This document shows positions 17,342 to 25,073 of a stretch of DNA of 64,000 nt, piece after piece; within the stretch, counting starts at the first letter, position 1; each line of letters begins with the position of its first letter. This stretch comes from Treponema sp. (GTDB lineage: Bacteria; Spirochaetota; Spirochaetia; Treponematales; Treponemataceae), in the NCBI GenBank assembly GCA_017548565.1, contig JAFYZU010000023.1, positions 26,050 to 90,049 of the forward strand. The letters run 5' to 3'. The notes under the pieces are model-generated. The model saw nothing but the letters and a program-made list of their open reading frames with translations, was not told the DNA's origin and ran no database searches. The translations under genes were made by a program, and so were the position numbers.

Positions 17342-18187
17342 ATGTTTAAAAGTAAAAGTTATAAAGATTATGGAATATTTGATTTTTCAGATGATGTGTA
17401 TGAACTGACTGAAGAGCAATTGATAGAAGTAAATGGTGGAGATTGTGGTGGAGGTTCTGCAAATCTTGGTGAAAATAAATTCGAAGATAACGATAGCCAT
17501 TCAAGTGGAGAATCTGAATCAACTAGCACTGTAACAACTACAATAGTAGAAGATGAGGGTGGGACTACAGTTAATGAAAATGGTAGCAGTCATTCGTCAG
17601 GTAATTTTAGTCCGTCTATCCCAGGAGATGTAAAAGAAAAAAAAGAAGAAGAAACAGTGTATAATTCAACTAACTTAATTAACCAAAATGATTTTGATAA
17701 AAGATATGGATATAATCTAGATAATTCAGGCACTGTGACATGTAAGACATGTACACTTATTAATTACTATGCTAATAAGATAGATATTAAACTTTCACAA
17801 TTAGATCAAGTAGTAAAAGAATGGAAAGAAAATGGTTATATAGCTAAAGATGGTTCACCAAATGATTTAAATAAAATGAGTAATTCTCTTGCGAAAAATT
17901 TAGGTTTGAAAAAGCATAAATCATTTATTTATCCAGAGACTGCCCCTTATGGATTAAAAATGTCAGAAGAAGATTTTAATAAATCAAATTATGATTTTGG
18001 AATTGCACAAAATTATAAAGTTGTTAATGTTGGAACAAAGAATGAAAAGGTTTATATTCATTATACAGGAATTAGTAAAGAAAATAATACTACTCGTATT
18101 CTTGATTCGTTAGATCCGAATAGGCCGGGTGTAAATGATTATACAATTAAAATAGTAGAGCCTATGGAAGATTATTCAGTACAATAG
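17342..18187 (+). CDS. Double-glycine-leader secreted protein with cysteine-peptidase-like body
   Basis: The first 33 residues form a leader: acidic, with ELTEEQLIEVNGG ending in Gly32-Gly33, the classic C39 cleavage site. Residues 34-105 are a low-complexity Ser/Thr/Gly/Glu linker. Residues 106-281 look like a compact domain. Cys134 and Cys137 (TCKTC) stand at a helix start, followed by an EWKENGYIAKDG segment, then His240 in VYIHYTG and Asp255 in RILDSLDPN. The Cys-His-Asp order and spacing resemble C39-like or DUF261-type papain-fold proteins; this is my inference. At 281 residues it is far larger than a bacteriocin. It faces the C39 exporter across 187 bases and leads an FGE-lipoprotein and radical SAM gene. 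Leader call is firm; function is unknown. Confidence 0.78.
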   Translation: MFKSKSYKDYGIFDFSDDVYELTEEQLIEVNGGDCGGGSANLGENKFEDNDSHSSGESESTSTVTTTIVEDEGGTTVNENGSSHSSGNFSPSIPGDVKEKKEEETVYNSTNLINQNDFDKRYGYNLDNSGTVTCKTCTLINYYANKIDIKLSQLDQVVKEWKENGYIAKDGSPNDLNKMSNSLAKNLGLKKHKSFIYPETAPYGLKMSEEDFNKSNYDFGIAQNYKVVNVGTKNEKVYIHYTGISKENNTTRILDSLDPNRPGVNDYTIKIVEPMEDYSVQ

Positions 18188-18194
18188 GGTAAAA

Positions 18195-19253
18195 ATGATT
18201 AGATCTATATTTTTTTCTTTAGTATCAATATTATTATTTTCAGCGTGTACTATAAAACAAAATGTTTCTGAAATAGAGATGATTAATATACCTAGGGGTA
18301 CTTATGTTTTTGATCAGGATGAAGATTCTTTTATTGCAGGGAACGAAAAACAGGTTGATAGTTTTATGCTTGCTAAATATACAACGCAATTAAAGCTTTA
18401 TAGAGAATATTTAAAAGAAAGTAGTCCTGATTCAAAATTATTGGATGATATTTTTTATATTGATGATTTTGTTTTCAAAGGAAATCTTCCTTTACCAGAT
18501 GATTGGCCGATTTGTTATGTATCGTATTATGATGCATTAAATTTTTGTAATTGGTTGAGTAAAAAAGAAGGATTGGATCCTGTATATAAAATACTGAAGC
18601 AAGACGAAGAAATTATATCAGTAGAATGGAATCAGAAAAAGAATGGGTATAGACTTCCTACTGAATTAGAATGGGAATATGCTGCATCAAGTGGAGGTTT
18701 TTTTGTTTCTTATGATGAATTAACAAAATATGGTTGGGTATTTGATAATTCAGATTTTTGTATTCATTCAGTAGGAATGCTATGTCCTAATCAGTTTGGT
18801 TTATATGATATGTTTGGAAATATATATGAATGGTGTTGGGATTTTTATATGCCTAATAATACATATGATAAAGAAGATACATTGCATGATAGGGTTATTA
18901 AAGGAGGATGTTATCTTTCTAAAAAAATTTATGCAGATTATAGGGCAGGTGAGAATCCTCTTAGAACGCGTTACATAACAATAGGTTTTCGACTTGCAAG
19001 AAATTCTGATAAAAAGAATAATGATCCATTATATGGAATTATAAATCAAGATAACGTTTGCTTAAGAGAATCCTGCAATATCGAGTCTTCAATAATTAAA
19101 TATTTTGAAAAAGATGAAAAGGTAGAAATTATTGAGGTTATTAGCAATAAAGAAACTATTGAAGATTGTATTTTACCGTGGTTAAGAATATGTGCAAATA
19201 ATAAACAGATTGGTTATGTATATGGTAAATTTATAGATTTTTGTGTTAAATAA
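18195..19253 (+). CDS. FGE-fold (SUMF1-like) lipoprotein with C-terminal SH3-like domain
   Basis: A lipoprotein signal (SILLFSAC, Cys18) is followed by a formylglycine-generating-enzyme fold at about residues 26-275: IPRGTYVFDQD, VSYYDALNFCNWLSKKEG, YRLPTELEWEYAAS, GLYDMFGNIYEWCWD and ITIGFRLARN. The two catalytic cysteines of true FGE (C-x4-C before GFR) are missing; the matching stretch reads YADYRAGENP. The domain is therefore probably a binding scaffold, as in other spirochaete surface lipoproteins. Residues 285-352 (CLRESCNIESS ... YVYGKFIDF) look like a bacterial SH3 domain. It lies seven bases after the cargo gene and likely works with it at the cell surface. Confidence 0.78.
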   Translation: MIRSIFFSLVSILLFSACTIKQNVSEIEMINIPRGTYVFDQDEDSFIAGNEKQVDSFMLAKYTTQLKLYREYLKESSPDSKLLDDIFYIDDFVFKGNLPLPDDWPICYVSYYDALNFCNWLSKKEGLDPVYKILKQDEEIISVEWNQKKNGYRLPTELEWEYAASSGGFFVSYDELTKYGWVFDNSDFCIHSVGMLCPNQFGLYDMFGNIYEWCWDFYMPNNTYDKEDTLHDRVIKGGCYLSKKIYADYRAGENPLRTRYITIGFRLARNSDKKNNDPLYGIINQDNVCLRESCNIESSIIKYFEKDEKVEIIEVISNKETIEDCILPWLRICANNKQIGYVYGKFIDFCVK

Positions 19254-19387
19254 TTGGATCATTTTTTTAATTAATAGAAAATTTTATTATTTATTCTATA
19301 TTTATAGTTTATAATCAAAAGATATTGTTCTCGATAAATAATTATGTTTTTGTGTGGAATTGAAATAAGAAAAGGTTGTTTATTAAA

Positions 19388-20770
19388 ATGATTGTTGATG
19401 AATTAAAAACAGTATTATCTGTTTTAGATGATGAAAATAGATTTTTTAGAATCGAAGGTGAAAAAACACTCTGGTTTTATGATTCTTTTACACATTCTCT
19501 TTATACTGCAGATTCTTATGTCATAAAGGAATTAAAGAGAGGAAGTCATGGAGGTGTTCTCTTAAATCTTTCTATTGATGAAAGTTTTAAACTTTTTAGT
19601 TTAAGTAGAACTTTACAAAATTCAAAGAAGGATATTATTCCTGAACTTAAATCAGACAAAAAATGCTTTGCAATGATAAATACAAGTAATAGATGTAATT
19701 TGAATTGTTTATATTGTTATAGAAATAGAAAGGATTCAGAGATAAATACTTATAAAACAATAAAATCTTCCATGGATTATGTAATTGAACATTATAAACC
19801 AGGAGCTAGTGAGTATGTCTTTTCTTTTTCAATGACATCAGAATCATCAGTAGATTTGGGTTTATTAAAACAGATTTTAAATGAATATTGTGATAGTCCT
19901 TTAATCAGAAAAGAAAAACCTTTTATTACAATGTGGTTTATGACGAATGGAACTTGTGTAAAAAAAGAATTTATAGATTTTGTAAAAAAATGTAAAATAA
20001 ATCCACTTTGGGTGAGTATTGATGGTCCTCAGAAAATTCATGACTATAATAGGAAATATAGGAATGGAAAAGGAAGTTATTCTGAAGTAATAAACAATAT
20101 AAAAGAATTTCAAAGAAATGGGATAAACCTTAAAGCATCTGTTGTTCTGACATCTAGGTTCCCTAAACCTCTTGAAATTATTAATCATATTTTATCATTA
20201 GGTTTTGTTTCTATGTCTATGACTCCAGTAAGACCAGGTACAGAATGTTCATTTAATGATAATAACATAGTTGCTTTATTAGAAGGATATGATGAGGTAT
20301 TTGAGGAACTTAAGATTACGGTTCTTAATGGTGACTATAAATTGTTTAAAATTTTAAGAGAGGATATGATTCTTTCTTCCTTTTATACTTTTGTTAAAAG
20401 GATAAAAAAAATAAAACGTTGTGCTTTTGATGAACAACTAGTTATAGATTCAAAAGGAAATATATATCCTTGTTTATATTTTACAGGTAATAAGGATTTT
20501 TGTTTGGGAAATATAAAAAATGGAATTGATTATAGAAAAATTGATTTTGATATTTATGTAACGCATAAAGAAAAATGTTCTTTGTGTTGGGCAAGATATT
20601 TATGTGGGGGCACTTGTTTTTATAGTTCTTATAAAACATGTGGAAATTATAAAGCTACTGATCCTATAGAATGTAAAATAAAAAAACATCTGGCTATTAG
20701 ATGTCTTCAATTGGTTGTATTTTTTAAAGAACATAATATTTCATTTGAATCATTTTTATTTGAACAATAA
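19388..20770 (+). CDS. Radical SAM/SPASM peptide-modifying enzyme
   Basis: I start at the ATG at 19388 (460 residues); an in-frame TTG at 19376 touches the AAAGG site. About 95 N-terminal residues (FRIEGEKTLWFYD, then SLYTADSYVIKELKRG) look like a peptide-binding domain. The radical SAM motif CNLNCLYC holds Cys103, Cys107 and Cys110 for the cluster that cleaves SAM. A complete SPASM pattern follows near the C-terminus: C-x11-GNIYPC, then C-x2-C-x5-C-x3-C in CSLCWARYLCGGTC, and a final Cys. Such enzymes modify ribosomal peptides (thioether, C-C links) or sulfatases. No sulfatase is nearby, so the divergent island's cargo or lipoprotein is the likely target; that is inference. A strong terminator follows. 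Confidence 0.85.
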   Translation: MIVDELKTVLSVLDDENRFFRIEGEKTLWFYDSFTHSLYTADSYVIKELKRGSHGGVLLNLSIDESFKLFSLSRTLQNSKKDIIPELKSDKKCFAMINTSNRCNLNCLYCYRNRKDSEINTYKTIKSSMDYVIEHYKPGASEYVFSFSMTSESSVDLGLLKQILNEYCDSPLIRKEKPFITMWFMTNGTCVKKEFIDFVKKCKINPLWVSIDGPQKIHDYNRKYRNGKGSYSEVINNIKEFQRNGINLKASVVLTSRFPKPLEIINHILSLGFVSMSMTPVRPGTECSFNDNNIVALLEGYDEVFEELKITVLNGDYKLFKILREDMILSSFYTFVKRIKKIKRCAFDEQLVIDSKGNIYPCLYFTGNKDFCLGNIKNGIDYRKIDFDIYVTHKEKCSLCWARYLCGGTCFYSSYKTCGNYKATDPIECKIKKHLAIRCLQLVVFFKEHNISFESFLFEQ

Positions 20771-20772
20771 AA

Positions 20773-20823
20773 AACGGTTGTTTTAGAACAGAAAAATCTG
20801 CAATAAAACAACCGTTATTGTTT
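20773..20823. terminator. Bidirectional terminator closing the export island
   Basis: AACGGTTGTTTTA (20773-20785) and TAAAACAACCGTT (20804-20816) form a perfect 13-bp stem with an 18-base loop. It is followed by ATTGTTT on the plus strand and by a T-run on the minus strand, so it serves both the radical SAM gene and the convergent lipoprotein gene. Confidence 0.85.
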
Positions 20824-20843
20824 AACAAAATATTAGTTATAAA

Positions 20844-21446
20844 TTATTTTTCGTTTTTGTTATATGAAGAATCGCTTGAAATAAGCATGATTGAATCCAT
20901 GAAGAATTTACCTTCTGTTGCTTTAGCATTCTGGATTACAAAGAATTTCTGAACAGCACTTGTATCCTTGAAAGATGAAATGTTGAATACAATTGTGTGT
21001 ACTCCTGGAGGACATCTCATTGAATCAGAAAGATTAACTGTTGTTCCTTTTTTACCTGCTGCTTCTGCAGATACCGAAAGATAAAGATCATAATCATTAG
21101 GATTATTTACTTTGATTGTAACATAATCAAAAGCTGACCAGTCATTTGAAGGAAGCTTTGTACATTCGTATCCAGCTTTTCCGTTTTCGTCAATTGCCTT
21201 GAATTCGCACAAAACAGATTTTTTGAAATCCCATTTCCATTTTTTAGAAATTGAAACATTTGTAGAAGAATCTCCTGCAACTGTTTTCCAGATCAAATCT
21301 TCTTCTGCACGATCTATTACTGTAAGTTTTCCTGCCGGAACTTCCATTTCTGTCCAACCTTCAATTGGTTCAACCTTTGTAGTTCCACAGCTTGTAAGAG
21401 CTAACAAAATAGCTGCAGTTGATAATAAAGTGATTAATTTTTTCAT
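20844..21446 (-). CDS. Lipoprotein with carbohydrate-binding-like beta-sandwich
   Basis: A 200-residue protein with a clean lipoprotein signal (LLALTSC, Cys20) and a good AGGAG ribosome site. The mature part reads like a single beta-sandwich: WKWDFKKSVLCEFKAI, DWSAFDYVTIKVNNPNDYDLYL, PPGVHTIVFNIS, and a final FFMDSIMLIS strand. The pattern of a 'sum of small shifts, then D-S-I' strand resembles carbohydrate-binding modules of the CBM11 or galactose-binding type, but no catalytic domain is attached. Base composition is back to the normal of the window. Function unknown; a sugar-binding surface lipoprotein is a guess. Confidence 0.65.
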   Translation of the reverse strand: MKKLITLLSTAAILLALTSCGTTKVEPIEGWTEMEVPAGKLTVIDRAEEDLIWKTVAGDSSTNVSISKKWKWDFKKSVLCEFKAIDENGKAGYECTKLPSNDWSAFDYVTIKVNNPNDYDLYLSVSAEAAGKKGTTVNLSDSMRCPPGVHTIVFNISSFKDTSAVQKFFVIQNAKATEGKFFMDSIMLISSDSSYNKNEK

Positions 21447-21565
21447 GTATTACTCCTATTCGATAAAAAATTATCATGTACTTCTATTGTAGCACATCTT
21501 ACACAAAAGACAAAATTTTTTTGTAAAAGTTACATGTTTTTTATGTTTTTTTTAAAAAAATATTA

Positions 21566-21571
21566 TAAAAT
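21566..21571 (+). promoter_or_regulatory. -10 box directly before the fliG start
   Basis: TAAAAT (21566-21571), overlapping TATAAA (21564-21569), lies six bases before the ATG at 21578. No Shine-Dalgarno and no clear -35 are visible. This predicts a leaderless mRNA. Confidence 0.35.
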
Positions 21572-21577
21572 TATTGT

Positions 21578-22672
21578 ATGAATAAGAATAAACTTCGAGA
21601 AATGGCATATAACGGAGAGCTTGATAAAGCAACAGACTATCTTAAAAACGGCGGACTCATAAAGGTTCCTTCAGATGAACAGGAAGAAGAAAGCATTTAC
21701 CGCAAGGTAGCAAAGTTTTTAATTCTTATAGGAGAGGATGAAGCAGCAAGGGTTCTTCCTCATCTTCCGGAAAATCAGATTGAAAAAATCATTCCCGAGA
21801 TTGCAACAATCAGAAGTGTAGATAAGGATGAAGCCCAGATAATCCTTCAGCAGTTCAGTTCACTTTTAGAAAAATCACGGGAGATGGGCGGTGTTGATAC
21901 TGCAAGGGAAATGCTCGAAAAAGCCTACGGTAAGGAAAAAGCCGAGAGAGTCCTTCAGAAATCTGTAATTAACGAAGGAAAACAGCCTTTTGATTATCTG
22001 ATTGATGCCGACAGTGACCGTATTTATCTTCTCATAAAGGATGAAAATCCCGGTGTACAGTCAATGGTCCTTTCTCATCTTCCACCGAAAAAAGCCGCTG
22101 AAGTTATTAATAAGATGAAAGAGGATGAAAAAAAGACAATAGTTCTCCGGATGGCAAAAATGGAGCCTATAAGTCCTTCGGTTCTTTTCAAAGTTGATGA
22201 AGCGATGAGGGAAAAATCACTTAAACAGACTTCAGAAAAAGCAGAGGTGATTGACGGTAAAAATGCGCTTGCACAGATTTTAAAGAGACTTTCTCCGGGA
22301 GTTGAACATAACATCATTTCGTATCTTTCAGATTCAGATCCTGAGCTTGGTGAAAATATACGTGAAAGACTTTTTACCATGGAAGATCTTCTTGACGCAG
22401 ACGACAGATACATTCAGGAAAAACTTCGTAATCTTACTGAGGTTGATATTGCATATCTTATTGCAGATAAAGATGAAGCGTTCAGAAATAAGATTCTTGA
22501 TAATGTTTCTTCAGGAAGAAAGGCAGAAATTCTTGATCAGGAAGAAATATTAAAGCCTATGAAAAAAAGCGAATGTGAAAAAATTACTTCTTCGTTTTTT
22601 GCAGACCTTCGACGGGCATACGAAGAGGGCAGGTTAATAATCAACAACCGTGATGATGAACTTGTAGTTTAG
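21578..22672 (+). CDS. fliG: Flagellar switch protein FliG, probable second copy
   Basis: The 364-residue protein aligns along the whole of FliG. The N-terminal domain (about 40-130) includes KVAKFLILIGEDEAARVLPHL, the middle domain has LIKDENPGVQSMVLSHLPP (the region of the EHPQ motif), and the C-terminal torque domain has MEDLLDADDRYIQEKLRNL followed by alternating charged helices. FliG couples the stator to the C-ring rotor. Spirochaetes usually carry two fliG genes, one inside the large flagellar operon and one alone. This one stands alone, next to unrelated genes, and its first 40 residues are an extra acidic helical extension, so it fits the stand-alone FliG1-type copy. Confidence 0.85.
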   Translation: MNKNKLREMAYNGELDKATDYLKNGGLIKVPSDEQEEESIYRKVAKFLILIGEDEAARVLPHLPENQIEKIIPEIATIRSVDKDEAQIILQQFSSLLEKSREMGGVDTAREMLEKAYGKEKAERVLQKSVINEGKQPFDYLIDADSDRIYLLIKDENPGVQSMVLSHLPPKKAAEVINKMKEDEKKTIVLRMAKMEPISPSVLFKVDEAMREKSLKQTSEKAEVIDGKNALAQILKRLSPGVEHNIISYLSDSDPELGENIRERLFTMEDLLDADDRYIQEKLRNLTEVDIAYLIADKDEAFRNKILDNVSSGRKAEILDQEEILKPMKKSECEKITSSFFADLRRAYEEGRLIINNRDDELVV

Positions 22673-22680
22673 CCGTAATT

Positions 22681-22709
22681 TTGACAATTATTATTTAGTG
22701 GAGTATAAT
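22681..22709 (+). promoter_or_regulatory. Consensus sigma-70 promoter
   Basis: TTGACA (22681-22686), a 17-base spacer and TATAAT (22704-22709) match the consensus perfectly. The transcript would start near 22716 and include an AGGAG ribosome site before the ATG at 22744. It is the strongest promoter seen in the window. Confidence 0.85.
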
Positions 22710-22743
22710 TTTTTAATATATTCTACATTTACAGGAGATTAAA

Positions 22744-23220
22744 ATGAAAAAAATTTTTATGATGCTGCTGGCAGTTCTGTTTACTGCGTCTTTATTTGCA
22801 GAAAAAAAGAGCACAGGTTTAACAGACAGTGATGTAAAAAATTTCATTAAAAATTCTACGGCAATTTCAAATGAATTTGATTCTGCAAAAATTAATATTA
22901 ATAAAAAACTGTCATCAAAACAGAAAAAAGCTGCTGAAGGAATTTTACAGAAATATGGAATTGAAGCTCCGGCTCTTGAAAAATACAAGATGATTAACAG
23001 CTGTATCGCAGTAGTTACGGCTGAAATGCAGATGAAAAGTCAGCAGGAAACGATGAGTCCTGAACAGAAGGAAATAATGGAAAAATCCGGGGCAGATCCT
23101 TTGTTTTTGCTGAAAATTAACATCAATTCTGAAGATTATGAAATTGTAAAGGCAAATTTATCCGGAGTTATGGATGCCTTGAGTAAATTTTCTGAAGATG
23201 CTAAAACTTCCGCACAATAG
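22744..23220 (+). CDS. Exported protein of unknown function
   Basis: A 158-residue protein with a clear signal peptide (KKIFMMLLAVLFTASLFA, cut after Ala-Glu-type AEK). The mature part is helical and charged, with KININKKLSSKQKKAAEGILQ and VVTAEMQMKSQQETMSPEQ, and no Cys or known catalytic motif. I do not recognise a family. It is driven by a perfect consensus promoter and a good ribosome site, so it is probably abundant in the periplasm. It converges on the GGDEF/EAL gene, whose stop is only five bases from its own. Confidence 0.7.
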   Translation: MKKIFMMLLAVLFTASLFAEKKSTGLTDSDVKNFIKNSTAISNEFDSAKININKKLSSKQKKAAEGILQKYGIEAPALEKYKMINSCIAVVTAEMQMKSQQETMSPEQKEIMEKSGADPLFLLKININSEDYEIVKANLSGVMDALSKFSEDAKTSAQ

Positions 23221-23224
23221 TTTT

Positions 23225-24955
23225 TTAACTATTTAAAAGAATTTCTGCCTGCTGAGGAAGAACCGGCTTACCCCAGATATATCCCTGTATATAATCACAG
23301 CCGATGTTTCGAAGGGTTTCAAGCTGACTTTCTTCCTCAACACCTTCTGATATAACCTTAAAGCCCATTGTATGTCCTATAGCAATGATTGCGGCTACGT
23401 ACTGCTTTGATGCCTCTCCGGTACTCATTTCATCAATAAAAGATTTATCGATTTTCAAAAGATTTGCGGGATATTTGTATAAATAACTGAGTGATGAATA
23501 GCCAGTTCCAAAATCATCTATTGCAACCTGTACACCCATGTTTTTAATTTCCCTGATGCATTGAAGCGCTTTGTCGGCAGAATCCATCATTATTGATTCA
23601 GTAATTTCAAATTCAAGCTGTTTTTCAGGAATTCCAGTCGATTTAATGATTGCTTTTACTTCATTAAGAAAATCTGCTTTCATCAGATGGCGGACAGAGA
23701 TATTTATGCTTAAAACTATATCCGACTGATGATTTTTAATGAGTTTTCCGAAAAATTCAGCTGCTTTTTTAAATACAGTTCCGTCTACCTGATCTATAAG
23801 TCCGACTTTTTCTGCAACAGGGATAAATTCTCCGGGACTTACATTGTTTCCGTTTTGATCTTTCATTCTTGCAAGAACTTCAAATCCCCTGAGTCTATGA
23901 TCCATGTCATATTGCGGCTGCATCTGAAAATAAATTGAATCGTTTACAAGAGCGGCCCTTATTAACGTTTCAATTTCAAGTGTTCGTTCGGTTTTAAGTA
24001 ATCCCGGAGAATAGCGTGCGATTTTGTTGCTGTTGTTTGTTTTCTTTACATCATATAATGCCGCCTCTGAATAAGAAAAAACCGTATCGCTTGAATCTGA
24101 ATCAGTAGGGTATTCAGAATATCCAAAGGATGCAGTAATATAAAAATCATATCCGTCGATTGAAATTTTTTCTTCAAGAAGTGACTGATATTCTTTGATT
24201 GTTTCTATAACTTCTTCTTCTGAATTATAAGTATGGATGATGAGTGCAAACTCGTCTCCGTTTAAACGGCAGATAAAATTATGAGTTCCGGATCGTTTGT
24301 TCAAGACAAAGTTTTTCCACCTTGAACCGATTTCCTGCAGAACTTTATTTCCTGTATTACGTCCCAGACTGTAGTTTACGCTTTTAAAATTATTCAGGTC
24401 TATTGAAACAATCGTGAATTTTTCACCTTTCTTTTTAAGTGCATTTTTATATTCAAGAAAGGCAAGCTTGCTGGCAAGTCCTGTGAGAGAGTCGGTAAGT
24501 GCAATATCCTGGAGGGTAAGCTGATAGTTTTCTATTTTCTTATTACGCTGATAGATTACTATCGATGCAATGATTGTTACAAGACTGGCAAAGAATCCGG
24601 GAAGGCTTGGAATATTATGTAAAAAGAAGATTGTAAAAAGAAATTTAACAAAATGTATTATGTAAAAAATAATACAGGTATAAAATCCTTTTTTGCGGTA
24701 AAAGACTACTAAAAAAATGAGTGAAATATTGGCAATTGATGAAATGACGCCGGCAAAAGATGAGACTGGAATCCTGGTATTCCACAGCGTCACAACTTCG
24801 CTTGATTTTGCTGTATGATTTACTGCAAATGCGGCAAAGACATAAAGTAAGAGCAGAAGAATAAAAATGGAATTTGATGCTGCTTTATTAGCCGATATAT
24901 TATCTATTATTTTCTGTATATGACTTTTTTTACCGGAAGACTCCTCTTGTTCCAT
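23225..24955 (-). CDS. Membrane GGDEF-EAL protein, probable c-di-GMP phosphodiesterase
   Basis: This 576-residue protein has about four N-terminal membrane segments (residues 20-135), a GGDEF domain and an EAL domain. The GGDEF signature reads RLNGDEFALI, with the first Gly replaced by Asn, so cyclase activity is doubtful. The EAL domain (about 320-576) keeps its metal and catalytic residues: FEVLARMKD (Glu of EAL), SINISVRHL, FEITES, IDDFGTGYSSL, KIDKSFI and SEGVEEE, ending in YIQGYIWGKP. It should therefore hydrolyse c-di-GMP, perhaps with the GGDEF part acting as a GTP sensor. A ribosome site (AGGAGC) precedes the ATG at 24955. Confidence 0.9.
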   Translation of the reverse strand: MEQEESSGKKSHIQKIIDNISANKAASNSIFILLLLLYVFAAFAVNHTAKSSEVVTLWNTRIPVSSFAGVISSIANISLIFLVVFYRKKGFYTCIIFYIIHFVKFLFTIFFLHNIPSLPGFFASLVTIIASIVIYQRNKKIENYQLTLQDIALTDSLTGLASKLAFLEYKNALKKKGEKFTIVSIDLNNFKSVNYSLGRNTGNKVLQEIGSRWKNFVLNKRSGTHNFICRLNGDEFALIIHTYNSEEEVIETIKEYQSLLEEKISIDGYDFYITASFGYSEYPTDSDSSDTVFSYSEAALYDVKKTNNSNKIARYSPGLLKTERTLEIETLIRAALVNDSIYFQMQPQYDMDHRLRGFEVLARMKDQNGNNVSPGEFIPVAEKVGLIDQVDGTVFKKAAEFFGKLIKNHQSDIVLSINISVRHLMKADFLNEVKAIIKSTGIPEKQLEFEITESIMMDSADKALQCIREIKNMGVQVAIDDFGTGYSSLSYLYKYPANLLKIDKSFIDEMSTGEASKQYVAAIIAIGHTMGFKVISEGVEEESQLETLRNIGCDYIQGYIWGKPVLPQQAEILLNS

Positions 24956-25041
24956 AGTCTCTGCTCCTGTAATTAAATCTGTCAGATAATTATATCACAG
25001 CTTTAAAAAAAACAACACATTTTTATTCATTCTGCTCCTGG

Positions 25042-25073
25042 AAAAAAATGATATTATTTTATGTTAATTATCA
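25042..25073 (-). terminator. Terminator at the end of cysK
   Basis: On the minus strand the stem TGATAATTA / TAATATCA (25073-25049, one bulge) is followed by seven T (25048-25042). The stem overlaps the cysK stop codon. Confidence 0.6.

Noticed and set aside
19254..19387. Hidden small precursor peptide for the radical SAM enzyme
   Set aside because: The gap is AT-rich with frequent stops in all frames and has no ribosome site before a usable ATG.
19388..20770. Radical SAM enzyme as an anaerobic sulfatase maturase
   Set aside because: The radical motif lies after about 100 residues rather than near the N-terminus, and no sulfatase gene is present; not excluded, but less likely than a peptide maturase.
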